A stretch of 64,000 nucleotides of DNA. Source: Scatophagus argus. Taxonomy: Eukaryota > Chordata > Actinopteri > Scatophagidae. The translations under genes and the position numbers were made by a program. The DNA is taken from contig NC_058504.1 in assembly GCF_020382885.2 (NCBI RefSeq), positions 782,501 through 846,500 on the forward strand, read 5' to 3'. Each line of letters begins with the position of its first letter. Positions within the stretch are counted from its first letter, which is position 1. Shown one piece after another: positions 32,435 through 46,400 of this stretch. The notes below the pieces were generated by a model that saw nothing but the letters and a program-made list of their open reading frames with translations, made no database searches and was not told where the DNA came from.

Positions 32435-33172
32435 ACGGCGCCACAAACCGTCAGGGGGTTCCAGCTTTTTGTTTACTCGCACATTAAAATGAAACTGGGT
32501 TGGTGGTTTTACTTGCTTACTGATGTTCCTTTAAATCCCATCTGAGCCAGCAGTTCGCTCTGTCTTTCTGCTCACTTCCTGTCCTGCAGCCCATCAGTGA
32601 GCCAACACGAAACAGAGAGAGCCGAAACCTGACCGATGTCACGTTAGTTTAATTCTCTTCTCCAAAAGTTGAATCAAGTTGCCTGGAAAATGAAAAGATT
32701 TGTTTGCTCAGGAAAAAGTAGGAAAAAGCCGAGATGTTTGGTTGAAAGTTCCCTGCATGGCCCTCGATCTCTCTACCTGCAGGTTATACGCATTTTAAAT
32801 GTTTCTCTTTTAGAGTTTCACGTGGGCGTGATTTGGATGTTAGCGAAAAATGTGCTCAAACCTCCCAGAGGCTGAAGCCCAGAGGGAGTCGAGGTAAACG
32901 TCCAACAACTTCACCCAAACAATGACAGAAATTCAGCATTTGGCTAAAACCTCTTCGGCTGTTCGCTGTAGTTGCTACGTTCATCAGTTCATCAGTGGAT
33001 CCACATGATTGTTTTGATTTTTGGGTGAACTGTTCCTTTAAAATCCAGATGAAATGACTTTTCCAGAGTGTCGAGCTGCCGTAGCTTTGATGTTGTAAGT
33101 TATTTTGGAGTAAAACAGACATCGCAAAGCCTGCAGCCGTGAACCGCAGCCACGGCGACGCAGTGTGACGTC

Positions 33173-33202
33173 GCCGGCCCGCCGCCGGCCCGCCGCCGGC
33201 CC
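33173..33202. repeat. GC-rich 11-bp tandem repeat
   Basis: GCCGGCCCGCC repeated twice plus a partial third copy, downstream of gm2a. Confidence 0.85.
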
Positions 33203-36200
33203 TCAGCTCTGTGGGTGGATGTCGTGAGCTTGAAGGCTACAGCAGTTTGGCACACGTTTCGTTTTGTTTTCCAGGGAGAAAACATGATTAACTTTTGATG
33301 TAAGAACACAGAAACGCTGAAGGCTTTGAAAGGTTTTTCTCATCTCAGGCAGAAAGCTGAGACTCTGTTTTCCTGTCACCTGTCGGGTCTCACCTGTCGG
33401 GTCTCACCTGGACTCCCGTTTAAAGCAGCTGTTTAGAGAAGAGAGGACCAAGTGCTGAACCCACAGCTTTTCATTTGGCAGCGTCTTTCTGTCCAGAAAG
33501 AACAAGCAGGAAGCTGACAATCAACCCAAAGTACGGGAGCCTGTTGGACTCAGATGAGACTGAAGTTCGAGTTGGTCGACTGTTTCTGTGTTTCTTACCT
33601 TCTGGGCTACAAAGAGTGTTTTGGGCGATCTGTGCAGGTTTGTTTTAAAAGGTGCTTTCTGCTCTTTTCTTCAAAAACTGTTCAAGTTTCTAAAATGGGG
33701 AAGTTTGCTGGGATTGATTTTCTTGTGTGTGATGTGATTTGATCTTTTTGTTATTTTGACTTTATTTCCACTGAGTGCCTGATTTGAGCTTTGGGATGAT
33801 ATGCTTTGTCAACAGGTGACAGTGAAGTATGATGTCATTAGTCAGAGATTCTGATGTTAATCTGCCTGAATGTTGACTTGTTTTGTCCTGTGGCGACGAC
33901 AGCTGATGGGATGAGCGTCCACACAGTGTACAGTTTTTAATAAACTTTACCCCATCAACTCTGTCTGAGAACACTCTTCCTGGTTTGGAGTTTTATCCCA
34001 GTGGTTCATTCTCATCAAACAGACGGGAAAGCTTCAGCTTCCCTACACACTGAAACGCTCTCCGCTGGCCTCAGGTCAGTCACACGTTCACAGATCCTCA
34101 AAGACGAGCAGGAAGTGAAGCGTCGCTGCCCAAAGAGTCTCTGCTCTGTGTTTAAAGAGCAATACTACCTGCAGCAGTTAGTATAGAACAGCAGTTTTCA
34201 CCAGCAGGTGGCAGCATTTCCTGTGAATACATTCACACTGAAACATGACACACTGCTAGTCACTACACCAGCTGCCTCTAGAAGTACTGCTGCTACTGCA
34301 TGAAAAGCATCTAAAGTACACAAAATCCAGGAAAATGTGTAATTTATCAAATTATATCCTCTGCAACAAACTAAACTAAAACCTCGGCTGACAGAACTCA
34401 GAGCTGCAGCAGTGAATGTTAACAGGAAGCTGCTCAGAGAACAGGGGGAAAGTGAGGACTAACAACAAGCGCAGTACAGGAAGTGAAGCAGCCGGACAGG
34501 TGGACGCTAACCACCAAAGAAGAAGCGGCATGTGGCGCCTGACATTTTCATGTGATTTAGGGAAGCCTGTTCTTGTGTGGTTTCACTTGGGTTCTCTGGC
34601 ACATGTGTGTGTTCATTAACTGTTCTTCTTTTGTGGTTCCATCAAAGACCGAACCTCCAGAGAAGGAACAAACCACAGCGTCCAATCAGGAGCCCCCTAC
34701 CCTCCCCCGCGTGTCAGACCCGAAACGCTGATGGCTTCACAGCATCAGGACTGGAGCAGAAAACCAAGAAACCTTGTGTGGCAGCTGCACTGCTGAACAG
34801 ATCAGCAGCGGTCCGGATGAGGCAGCTGCGGACCACGTGTTGCTCTGAACCTCAGACAGGAAGTGCCCCGATTCAGGGAGGATTAATGTTGTTTGATCCA
34901 GAGGGAACCCGCAGCATGTGGACACCAGATATTCATGTGCTTTATTAGCAACCATGATGGACCACTTTAATGATACTTTAATGACACCTGCACTGCGTGA
35001 CTCTGGCCACAAGAGGGCAGAAATGAGAGCAGCCTCACGTCTAGCAGGCAGCAGCAGAGTTTGCGGCGTGCAGGGAGACGTCCTCGTCCTCGTTTTCTCA
35101 TGGCTCAAAACCAGGACGAATAGCTGGAGGCAACACGAGAATTTAAAGCAGGAAAACCATTCAAAAACATTTACCTCCAACTAACTTTAGTGACTGAGCA
35201 GATCAGAAAGCTGTGAGCTCGAGGGGGCGACAGAATACATTCAAAGTTTAGATATTCAGATTTCAGCATTTCACAAGTTCATGAAAATCACTCTGATCTC
35301 ATATCATGTGCTGTGTGAAGATGGTTTTAATGCCTGAAGAGTCCCTGACACACACACACACACACACATACCACAGATAGAAATATCCCACTGACATGCT
35401 GAGTACAGACATCCACAGACGTGTGCTGAGGAGGTCAGTAGGTCTGCGTGAGGTGGAGGAACATCCACAATCAGAGGAAGAAACAGTTAACCCTGCAGGT
35501 GCTGGCGTTTCCTGCGTCTGCAGTTCAGCGCGTCGCCTTCATTTAATCAGGGCAGTGAAGACGCTCAGTCCAAACATCTGGAGCGTGCACGTCTGGAAGG
35601 TTCAGTGCTGCTTGTTGTTGTTGTTGTTGTTGTTGTTGCGGTGGTGGTTTTGTATTCAGTTGTGTTTATTCCCAACAAACAGGAAATGTGAAGCGCATCA
35701 TCACCACTGTCCACTGAACAACAGGAAACAGACACGCAGCGTGTGAGAAAGCAGAGCCGGACGCCGAGGAAGGAAGACGCCACTGAGATCGCTGTTGGGT
35801 CGATGTGATGGCAAAGCAATACGACAACCAGAGATCTGAACGCAACAAACCGTGAAACTCTTCCTTCAAACTGCTCCAAACTCGTCCAAATTCAAATTTA
35901 AAATAACACATTCATATGGATGACGCTGAGGCAAATCAAAAACACTTTGCAGAGAGGCTTCCAGAGACACTGTGAGGGGGCGGGGATCCGACGTGGCCGA
36001 GCAGCACACCTGGTCAGGTGACAAAGCAGCGCTGCAGTGGGGACCAGCAGGACCAGGACGAGACAGACGGCAACACTCCAGCAACGAAAGCTGAGCGGAG
36101 CTGAGGACACAAGGTGAGGAGCAGCTGGTGGCTCCGTCCTGACTGAGACTCACCTGCAGCCAATCAGAGATGGACAGGAAGTTACTGAGGGACTTCAGGT

Positions 36201-36525
36201 GATGCAGCAAATCAAGAGTCACTTTTCTGATGAAATCAAACCTGTGGATGCGGTTCTTTATTTGAATTCACATTGGAATCCCATGGAACCTGAACCAAGT
36301 GGGGATTGAAAAGCAGCTGATCAGAGCCGGAGGACACGCCCAGCTGATAACCTGCCTGAGGTGTAGATGGAGTCTGACATGATGCGCTCATTAACTCCTG
36401 GTCAGACGGGGACACGACCCACAGACTGTGGACAGCATCAGAGAGACGCTCATGCTGTCCTTTTTTCTGATGTTGTCTCCTCCCTCCTGTCCTCCGTCTA
36501 CAACATCCACTCCTCGACTTCCAAA

Positions 36526-36985
36526 CAGCTCTCATTTCCTCCTCTCCTCTCCTCTTTTCATCTCCTTGTTTCCTCTCCTCACTTGACTTCTCCTCTCCTT
36601 TCTTTATTTGCCATCCTTTTACTCTCCTCTCTCATCTTGTGTCCTTTGTTCCTGTCTTCTCCTTCTACTCCTCTTCTTTAATGTATTTCCTCTTCTCTCC
36701 TCCTCTAATTTCATGTCCTTGTCTCCTTGCTTCCTCTCCTCTCTTATTTCCTCCTCTTCTCTCCTCTCTGCAGGACATCCTGTTCCTGACCTCCACCATC
36801 AGGCTGCTTCCTGCCACAGGAAACTCGTCCACAAATGCAAGAGAGGAGGCAAGGGAGGAGAAGGAGGCAGGATGAAGAGGAGCTGAGGAGGAGGAGGAGG
36901 AGGATAAGGCTGCAGAAATGTTTAAGCAGGAGAAAGAAGGAGGTGACGGAGGCAGAAAAAGAGGAGGAGGGAGGAGCAGCGAGGT
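36526..36985. repeat. Polypyrimidine block followed by polypurine block
   Basis: 36526-36775 is almost all CT-rich (CTCCTCTCCTC-type) on plus. After about 60 bp of mixed sequence, 36839-36985 is GA-rich (GAGGAGGAGGAGG-type). The arms are broadly complementary. Confidence 0.8.
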
Positions 36986-37599
36986 CAGAGGTCAGCAACT
37001 CAGTGGGACCAGGAGGTGAACGGGTCCATGCTGGTCAACGGTTGGCTGTCAGCAGAGCCGTGTCATCACCTGTTGTCATGTGGGATCCACCAATGAGATG
37101 AAGGTCGGGTTGGAGTGAAGGAGGGCGAAAGACTGAACAAAGACTTTTATGTTTCTGCTGTTGTTGTGTTTGAACTGTTTGTGTTGCGTATTCTGAAGAC
37201 ATGCCAGTATGGAGGCGATCAGGACACTGTTCAGGGCCTAACCCTGACCCGTTGGGTTCTGACCCGTTGGGTTCTGATCCGCTGATTAGCTGTGGATCTG
37301 ATTCCGGTCACACAGCACAAAGCTAGTGTGGTAAATGAATGGAGTGAGACACACACACAGTCACAGTGTATCCTCTCAGCGGAGAGTGAGGTATTTGTCT
37401 TCTTCCACTCTGATTCTTATCTGGCAACATGTGGGTCAGCAGATCAGCAACATCCTGCTCTACACACACAAGCACACACACACACACACACCACACACAT
37501 TCTTTGCTGGTGGAGAGTTTTTCAGCTGCTTTCAGCAAAGCTTCAGGCCAAACAAAAGGTTGAATGTAGTGCTAATAGCTGCTAATGGACCTTAACTCA

Positions 37600-37604
37600 C
37601 GCAC

Positions 37605-37659
<55 letters not shown>
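37600..37659. repeat. (CA)n microsatellite
   Basis: About 60 bp of CA with GC interruptions at the left end. Confidence 0.95.
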
Positions 37660-37662
<3 letters not shown>

Positions 37663-37875
37663 ATCCTGACTAAAACACAGTTGATGTTCTTAATTGAGCC
37701 ATTTGCTTTTTATTTCAGTTTTTTCTCCCTGCAGTTTTGAAGTGAAGAAACATCCTGCTCTTAGTGTAACGTCCTGACCACACACACCTTCACACAGGTG
37801 GTGAACCAATCAGAAACAGACGCGTTCCTGTGTGTCTGCACAAGCATTTTGTTCCTGCAGCTTGTTCAACTGGGA

Positions 37876-37877
<2 letters not shown>

Positions 37878-37909
<32 letters not shown>

Positions 37910-38080
37910 GCACCCTGACCTTAACCCAAACCTCAAACTCAACCTCACCTTAAACCAAGTCTTCACTCTAAAAGTTATTCAAGTCCCCATGGGGACTTTT
38001 GCATTTTGTCCCCATAAGGGAGGCGAGTCCCCACGTGTAGCTGTGGAAAGAGGTTTTTGTCCCCATGAGATCATAAAAAC
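37878..38080. repeat. (CA)n-linked dispersed repeat with TTAACC and GTCCCC words
   Basis: (CA)n at 37878-37907 is followed by CCTGACCTTAACCCAAACCT-like sequence and repeated GTCCCCA words, including a perfect 18-bp palindrome at 37981-37998. This composite is typical of a teleost dispersed repeat. Confidence 0.6.
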
Positions 38081-40588
38081 ACGTACACACTTCCAAAACA
38101 CACACAGACACACAAACTGTTGATTGGCTGCAGACAGGAGGTTGTTGGCGTTTGTTTTGCTGATAATCTAATCTGATTGGCTGACCTCTGCTCTGCCTGC
38201 ATGCCTCAGCTTTGCTTTGTCTTAATTTCAGATCTGCTTCTTACAGTTTTCTCTCCTGTAATGTCACATTTACTGTTTGCTAAATGTGTCCCTGAGTGAC
38301 CGCTGTGTTTTTTCTTCCTGAACTTAACAGCCTGGGAGTCCTCCATTTCCTGTCTTGTATTTTACACGTACGGGTTAAGCTTTTCTCGAGTCGTTTCATG
38401 CTGTCCCCTTTTTTATGAGTTTTAGACGTGCAGGAACGCTCAGGTGACCTTTGTTGTTTTAGACCTGCAGGGACAGTTTGGTTAGGCTCAGGTATCAAAA
38501 TCACTGACACAAGGAACTTAAAACAGCTTTCACACATAAATGCTGGTCCGCTGGTGAAAGTCCCGCGTTTGTCCCGACCTCCTTCATGTGTGGACTTGCT
38601 CTTTATGCATCACCGATGATATGTGAAAAGCAAAAGGATGCATTGTTTTAACAAGGAAAGCACCTGAAGACGCTGCCGCGTCATTTGTAGGGCATTCGGC
38701 GACCCCGTCAGCCACACTCTCCTCTGGCGTCTCTTCAGTCGTCCGTCTCTCACGTCTTTCAGTGGCCGAGGACGGCGCTGATGTCTCTGGGTTTTGAACA
38801 GCCCCCCTCCCTCTGCGCCCAGAGGAAAGCGATACGCTTGAACCTTCCTCAGCCTGATTGTCTCTCAGCCTGCAGGATATTCTGAGGACGGAGTGAAAAA
38901 TAAACGCAGAGCATGCTGGGAGGACATTCAGCTCAGTGGATCAGCAGCTGTTGAGGCCTTGCTGGTTTTAATGGTGTCTACAGGCTTCCCATGCAACCAA
39001 AGCCAGCAGCTTAAAGAGGAGACACAGAAATGTTGTTTATGCTTTACATCTGAAATACTCCAATATTTTCTTCATAGCCTGTGGAAGTCTGTGTATTTGT
39101 ATTTGAAAACTTGTACACACATGTCAACATGTCATTTTAAACTCTGTTTGTCTTCATCAGATCATCCACAACTTTACACTAAATCTCTGTCAGTATCACA
39201 AACAGTCACAGCCTATGTGGTCTATTAAAGCCCAGTACGATGTCTTACAGGCTTCCCCCTGAGCACAGACGTTTACATTAAACTCAAAGCCCAAAATCGA
39301 TCAGCTGTTCATACAGTACATTTCTGATGCACAGCGTCTGCATAATTTCTCTTCTGGGACTTAAAGGAGTCAGATATTTATCATCATTTGCTTCATACAA
39401 AGAACTCCTGACTCTCTTCACCGATAAACATTTGAATGCAAAGCTTCTGATGAGCTTATGCCACAGTTTGACGTTTGACGCTGCTGGAGAAGAACACTCT
39501 TCATGATTTTATCTGGGAAAAGCTGGAACGTGAGCTTTGTCACATTTAAGACAGGCTCCTGAATCGTTCAAGGACTTCAAGGACTAGAGTGAAAACCAAC
39601 CATATCATCTCGTTCATTTCCAAGGACCTGCGACAAAACAAATGTCAGTTGAAAGAAGAGAAAGCTCTCATTGTGTTGGACGTCCTTGACTGTCAAACCT
39701 TGGATAAGAAATACTTATATATATATAGTAAGTTACTCTCTGTACTCTGAGCAAAAAGCTTGTCTACTTTCAGACTCTAACTGACGACTGACAGCTCTGA
39801 AACTGACTGATTGACAGTCTGTCTGTATTTGCTTTTCTGCTATCAGAAACCCTGATGATGTTCTGCTGTGGAGTTTGGTCCCACTGGGATTTAACCAAAC
39901 ACGAAATTTTCCAGATGATTTAAGGGCTCAGACTGCAGACTGATGAGTTTATGCACACTGAAAGGGGGGAGAAAAGCTTGGTGTGTCGGAGAGGTGGTGT
40001 CGTGTTTCTTTAAAAGCACTCCAGAGCTGTGGCGAGTTTCCTCAGGGCAGGAGGGCTTTTCTTTGTGTTGACTGGGAGGCATTTGCATATGACCCTCCTC
40101 CTCCTCCCTTTGGATTGGCTGGGGCTCCGCTAGCATGTGGAAACCCACTTCCAAACTCTGTCAGTCGGAGCAAAACTTTCCTGAGTGGAAGAGGATGAAG
40201 TGAGAGGCTGGACGCCAGCAGCTGTATGAGTGAGTAGGCAGAGAGAGGCCAGTCGAACAAAGAGACCATGATATCTTAATTATAGTTTCTGTCGCTGTCT
40301 CCTGACCTGGCTGGAAGTTTATTTTTTAAAATTTTGTTTACAAAACCACCAGTTTTTATCATTAATTTGGCTGTGGTTGTACAAATTGTAGATTATTTGG
40401 GAGAAAAATAGTATTTGATCATCTTTTTATATGATGTTTGTTACAGTATTTTTGACTTCTGTTCAAGAAGAAGGCAATTTTAAAGTCATTTTTAAGTCTT
40501 AAGAATAAACATTTTTTTGTCTTTTTAGTGATTTTCAAAAATGTCTGTTTAGCTATTAGACAGGAGATCATTACTCCTTCACATCATT

Positions 40589-43447
40589 ATGCTGCTGGCG
40601 CTGCTTCTGGTTCTGAGTCTTTGCTCTGACGCTCGCTCCTCTGAGCCATCATCAATAACTATCCAGTACCGGGTTTGGGAGGAGCAGCCTGCAGGAACCC
40701 GGGTCGGCCGTCTGGTGGACGACCTCCGGCAGAGGGACGAAGGCGGCCCTTTTGAGGACTTCCAGGTGGTGGAGCATGAAAAAGCCCTTCCCTTCTCTGT
40801 CAGCACTCGAGACGGGGTCGTCTCCACCCAAGGCCGGCTGGACAGGGAGGAGCTGTGCCGGGGGTCGGACCTGTGCGAGCTGGCCTTCAGTGTCCTATAC
40901 AGGAAAAGTGGTGCTGTGAACTGCCTGCGGGTTCGTGTGGAGGTGATGGACCAGAATGACCACAGCCCCACCTTCCCCAGCACAGTGCAGGAAGTGGAGA
41001 TCTCAGAGACAGCTGGCCTCAGGATGAGAATCCCTTTGGACCGGGCAGTTGATCCTGACGCGGGACCTAATGGCCTCCAGACCTACTCGCTGTCCGTCAA
41101 CCAGCACTTTGCTCTGGATGTGACAGTCGCTCCAGGTGGAACAAAACAGGCAGAGCTGGTGGTGATCAAAGAACTGGACAGGGAGGTTCAGGCCTCAATT
41201 GACCTGACCCTGGTAGCATGGGATAAAGGGAACCCCCCCAGGTCTGGGAGCACATTAGTCCATGTGAATATTCAAGACTCAAATGACAACAGCCCTACAT
41301 TTGAGGACAGCACCCCAACTGTTGAGCTACCTGAGGATACAGCACGTGGGACAACCATCATCAACCTCAAGGCCACTGACCCAGACCAGGGTGCCAACGG
41401 GGAAGTGGAGTATTCGCTCAGTAAGCACACACGTCCAGAGGTACAGAGACTCTTCTTTGTAGATCCATTAACTGGAGCTGTGAGTCTCAGAGCACCTCTA
41501 GACTACGAGGTCCAGCCCTCTTATGAAGTAGTCATACAGGCCCGTGATCGGGGGCCCAATGCGATCCCCACACACTGCAAACTGCACGTCAAGCTTAGTG
41601 ATGTAAACGATAATGCACCAAGAATACACATGACCTGGACTCCACCCAACTCACCTGTGGCGACAGTGCTGGAAGGAGCACAAGAAGACACCTTCCTTGC
41701 TCTGGTGATGGTCTCTGATGCAGATTCGGGAGACAATGGCAAAGTGAGTGCACAAATTCAGCAAGGATCAGGCCCTTTCCGCCTTAAACGTATCCATGGT
41801 GACAACTACATGATTGTTACCAATGGCCGCCTGGATCGAGAGAAGGTAATGCAGTATAACATCACACTCCTTGCCCAGGATTATGGAGATCCCCCACTGT
41901 CTTGCGTTAAACACCTGCCCGTCCACGTTCTGGATGAGAATGACAACGCCCCCGTGTTCTCCACCTCCCTCTATAAGGCATCCTTTAAGGAGAACAACGA
42001 GGCAGGCTACCGTGCTCTGAAAGTTGAAGCCCACGATGTTGACCTGGAGCTCAGTGGAAGAGTGTCCTACTTCATACGTGACTTTCATGAAGTGGAAACC
42101 AACACAGAATCTTTCTCCATCCACCCCACCAGTGGTGTCATCAGTGCCCAGCGTCCCCTAGACTATGAAGAAACCCACACCTACTCTTTCATTGTGGAGG
42201 CCATTGACCAGGGTCATCCGCCTCTCACCAGCACAGCCACTGTGCAAATCGACATTGAAGATGTGAATGACAACTATCCGGTCATCAAGGAGCCAAAACC
42301 CAGAAAGGGTGTGGCTTCTCTAAGTGTACCTGTCAATGCAGACAAAGGAGAGATTGTGACTGAGCTGGGGAATGTCATGGAAGAGGGATCCACCTCTTCA
42401 CCAATCAATAACCCAATCAGAGAGGGACTTGTTGGATTCCTCGCATCCACCATAAAGGCCGAAGATGCAGACTCAGGGCTGAGTGGACAACTCAGCTACT
42501 TCATCACTGATGGAAACCCGTATGGATTGTTCTGGTTGGACCAGACTACAGGCCAGCTGTTTGTTAACACCACCAATGCTACTGAGCTCATTGGGAAAAT
42601 CTTTACGGTAAACATTGCTGTGTCTGACATGGGCAGTCCCAGCTTGGTCACCAAGGCGACTCTGGAGGTTACTTTCATTAATCTGAAAGACCACCTGAAG
42701 AACTCATCACCGGGTAACCGTGGACAGCTCAGCTTCACCATGATGATGGCCATCTGCCTGGGTACCACCTGCCTGCTGCTTCTGTTGGCTGTCGCTTTGG
42801 TGACAACGTTCTGCCGCCCAGAGAAACGGGACAACCGGGCTTACAACTGCAGGCAGGCCGAATCGACCTACACTCGTCACCCACGGCGCCCACAGAAAAA
42901 CATCAGGAAGTCAGACATCCAGTTAATTCCTGTCATCAGAGGGCGGAAGGAGGAGCCTCCTGAAGATGATAGTGAAGCTCAGCCACTGGCTACATCTCCG
43001 ATGGCAGAGGATCAACAGACTGAGAGACAGTACACTTTAACACCATCAGTCATGAACACAAGCTTCCATTCCCAAGGCTACACAGAAGGGGACACCACTC
43101 AACCTGTCACCCACCACAGCAGGACTCTTCGAAAACCTGGAAACATTGAACTTGATGGACCTCTGACTCCTGCCACGTCGTACCGGACTCTTCGGAAAGC
43201 CAGAAATGTTTCATCATCCTCTTCAGTCTCACATTCGAGCACCTTGAAGACTCAAACTTGTGCTGAAGGGGAAGAGGAGGAACTGCTGTGTTCAGCATCC
43301 CAGGCGACTCTCAGGAGGCCGAAGACCTCGGAGGGACGAGGGGGCCACGATGCAGAACATCGACAGATGCTTCGAAACCTGGTTCGACTGTCCATGGCTG
43401 CATTTGGAGACTCCATTGAGCTTTCCTCTGCTTCTCCAGAAGTGCAG
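40589..43447 (+). CDS. pcdh12: pcdh12 coding exon 1 (ectodomain, TM, proximal tail)
   Basis: 953 codons from [20 protein letters not shown] to ASPEVQ, ending GTGCAG at the donor GTGAGT in phase 0. Without splicing the frame would stop at 43492. Confidence 0.96.
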
Positions 43448-46400
43448 GTGAGTTGTGTCACCTTACAGACGTCTTTCCACCAATCACAGTAACAAGCCTG
43501 TTTCTGATTCCACAGGCTGTCATTCATGTCATTCAGTTCAGTTAACCACCTCAGCTACATAAATATTTGTATTCAGATGTGCATTCCTGTTACATTTATT
43601 CTCACAACAGTTTATGAAGAGTTTAAGGTTTAGTTCTTAATTCATCACATAGTGAATAGTGTGTGTTTTCATGGTGAACAAAAGACTCGTTACATAAGTG
43701 CGGAAATATGTCTCCATCATCTGACAGCATTTATAGGATAAGAAAGAAGGGTTTCTGTGGCGAACCCAAACACACTGCATGCTGGGAAGTACGTTAACAA
43801 GCTTACAAATAGCAAACATAATTTACTGAGTGGTAATGAGTGCACACCAATGCAGCCATTTACACTGCATTAATGATTAAACTGAGCTCGCGCAGTGATT
43901 TTCTAATGTCGTCTTATTTACATTCTGTACGATACCTTAAACATTAATGCTAATGCACTGCTGCTGGCTCTCACTTAACTCTAATTTACCTCCATTGAAA
44001 ACATGTGATCACATTCATTTCAACATGTGCTTACAGTTAGTGTTGGAGTAATTACACACACCCCCCGCAGGCTTTGAGATTAATCTGAAGTGAAGTCCAT
44101 TAGAGAGTAAAAGCGCCCCACCCACCCACCACGCACCCCACTGACACACACACAGACCAGCTTCCCTTACGATTTCCCAGCAGCCTCTCTGCTTTTTCAG
44201 CCTCCTGTATGACGACTCAGTCTGCCAGCCTGAGGTGTGTGTGTGTGTGTGTGTGTGTGTAGCTGATGGATGACTGTGAAGCCAAAAAGCAGTGAGTTTA
44301 TACAGGTGCTCATGTGTCCAAGAGAGCCAATCCTCCCCCGAGAGGCCTTTTGACTGAATATCACATATCAGATTCATATTGAAACCAGCAGAGGAGGAGG
44401 AGGAGGAGCAGGGGGGTAGGATGGGGGGTCTGCAGAGGGGAGGTCGAGGCCAGCTAAAGTAATCTGTAATGTGTTTGTAGTGTAAAATAACACCACTGTG
44501 ACACACTGAGCTGCTGCTGGAGGAAAGACAAGCAGCAGCTCAGACGACGGCGTCAGCTGCAGACGTGACCCACAGCTCACTGCCCAGCAGAGCTTCTGCT
44601 GTCGGGGTCCAGAGCTGCTCAGCGGATCCTAATGAGCGGGCTGCTCGTCAGCTGCACTCCGTTCAGTCACACCACACCTTCACACTCACTTTTCTTCCTG
44701 TTTGACTAAGGTCTGCTAAAAGCTACAGCGGCCAGACGTATTGACATTTTTTAAATGTTTTTCTTTGTTTTTTTACATCTCCCATGATCATAAATACAGT
44801 CAGAGGACTCTGCTGCAGTATTTTAATCAAATTCATTGATCTTATTTTAGTTTTTATGGGAATGTGGACAAATTCAGGCTACTCAATACAAGACTGATAT
44901 AACAAAGAATGACGACAGTCTCTTTTCAGTGACCTGCAGAAACAGGAAGTTGATGAAAAATATTGGAATTTCACTTAGAAGACATTTTGAACACATTTCA
45001 CTAAAGTTCAACAGAAGTTGTTTGGTATCTTAGCTCACAGTGCTTTACCAAACAGATGGAGCCACTGATGTTGGGTGGAGTTTAAAAGAGGAAGAAAAGC
45101 CATTTAGAACTTTAATCGATTCTGTTCATCTAAAGTCTTAACGATCAGTCGGTCTGAGTGTGTGGAACCGTAGAAACGCCGCGCTGGTTAAAACACACAC
45201 TCGCGTCACTGAGGGCAAAAGTCTGCGCCGACGCCCAGCAGACAGAGAACAAAAAGCTCGTCCAGGTCCCACATCCTCACGTGAATCCCATTAGAGAAGG
45301 GAAGAGGCCTTTTTACCCAGCATGCCCCGCTCCTCGAGGCCAACTGGGCCGACCGGGAGGGTAGAGAGGCCTGGCGAGGACGGGGATTTACTGTTCACCT
45401 AAACACACACACACACACACACACTCGTCCATATTTCAGAGCCCATCCCAGAAGGAAACCGGCAGGAGAAGAATAGGCTTTTACGCAGAGGCCGTTTCCT
45501 GTCGCCTCAGCAGCGTGCGTGTGCAAAACACACAAATGTCTCGGCTAAAACAAAGTCATATATTAGTATGCGAGCACACACACACACACACACGCATGCC
45601 CGCTTACCTTCAGCAGCGGGTGTGCTTCCTCCCTGGTGTGCAGTGTGTATCCGCTGTATAACAGAGCTGTCAGCAGAAAGCTCTGAGCAGTGAGACGGAC
45701 GTGGACGCTCGGTTCTCACACTGGAAAAACGTTTGTTGGCCGTGTGTTTGAAATGAGCAGCTAAAGCAACGCAAAGACACACTCACAGCCGAGAAGCACA
45801 CACACACTTCAGTCAAATCCCGCTTCAGCTCTCAACTAAAGCTCAAGATAACGAATCCGACACCGGCGATCACCTTCTGCCGCCGGCTGGAAATTAATGT
45901 TCACAAGCCGAAAATGAGATGAGCAGCAAAAGATATGAAATGTTGATTAGATGAAATGAAAACACCTCAATTAGCCTTAAGCCGTTTGATTCTGTGCCTG
46001 ATTTTACAAGCATGGAACTTTAGCTGTGAGATTCTGCTTGGTGAAATCTACAGCAGCCTTTTAACAAAGTTTAATGTTGGTCTTTGGTTTCATTTTGACC
46101 CGCGAAGTCAACAGCCTGAATGTGTAAAGCTTTCTCCTCTCTGTCTCTGTCTCTGTCTGTCTCTCTCTGTGTCTGTCTCTCTCTCTGTGTCTGTCTCTCT
46201 CTGTGTCTCTGTCTGTCTCTCTGTCTGTGTCTGTCTCTCTCTGTGTCTGTCTCTCTCTGTGTCTGTGTCTGTGTCTGTCTCTCTCTCTGTGTCTGTCTCT
46301 CTCTGTGTCTCTGTCTGTCTCTCTGTCTGTGTCTGTCTCTCTCTGTGTCTGTCTCTCTCTGTGTCTGTGTCTGTGTCTGTCTCTCTGTCTCTGTCCGTGC

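Larger units (their letters stand above)
32435..40588. other. Intergenic gm2a-pcdh12 (~8.2 kb)
   Basis: No gene recognised. The left part probably includes gm2a 3' UTR (signals at 32483 and 33939). It contains an 11-bp tandem GC-rich repeat (33173-33202), (CA)n at 35349-35368, 37464-37490, 37600-37659 and 37878-37907, (TTG)n at 35612-35638, and a pyrimidine/purine block at 36526-36985. A GTCCCC-rich dispersed repeat is at 37900-38080. The pcdh12 5' UTR presumably lies within the last few hundred bases; no promoter was identified. Confidence 0.6.

Noticed and set aside
40579..43527. Several antisense frames over pcdh12 exon 1
   Set aside because: They are shadows of a strongly conserved coding exon.
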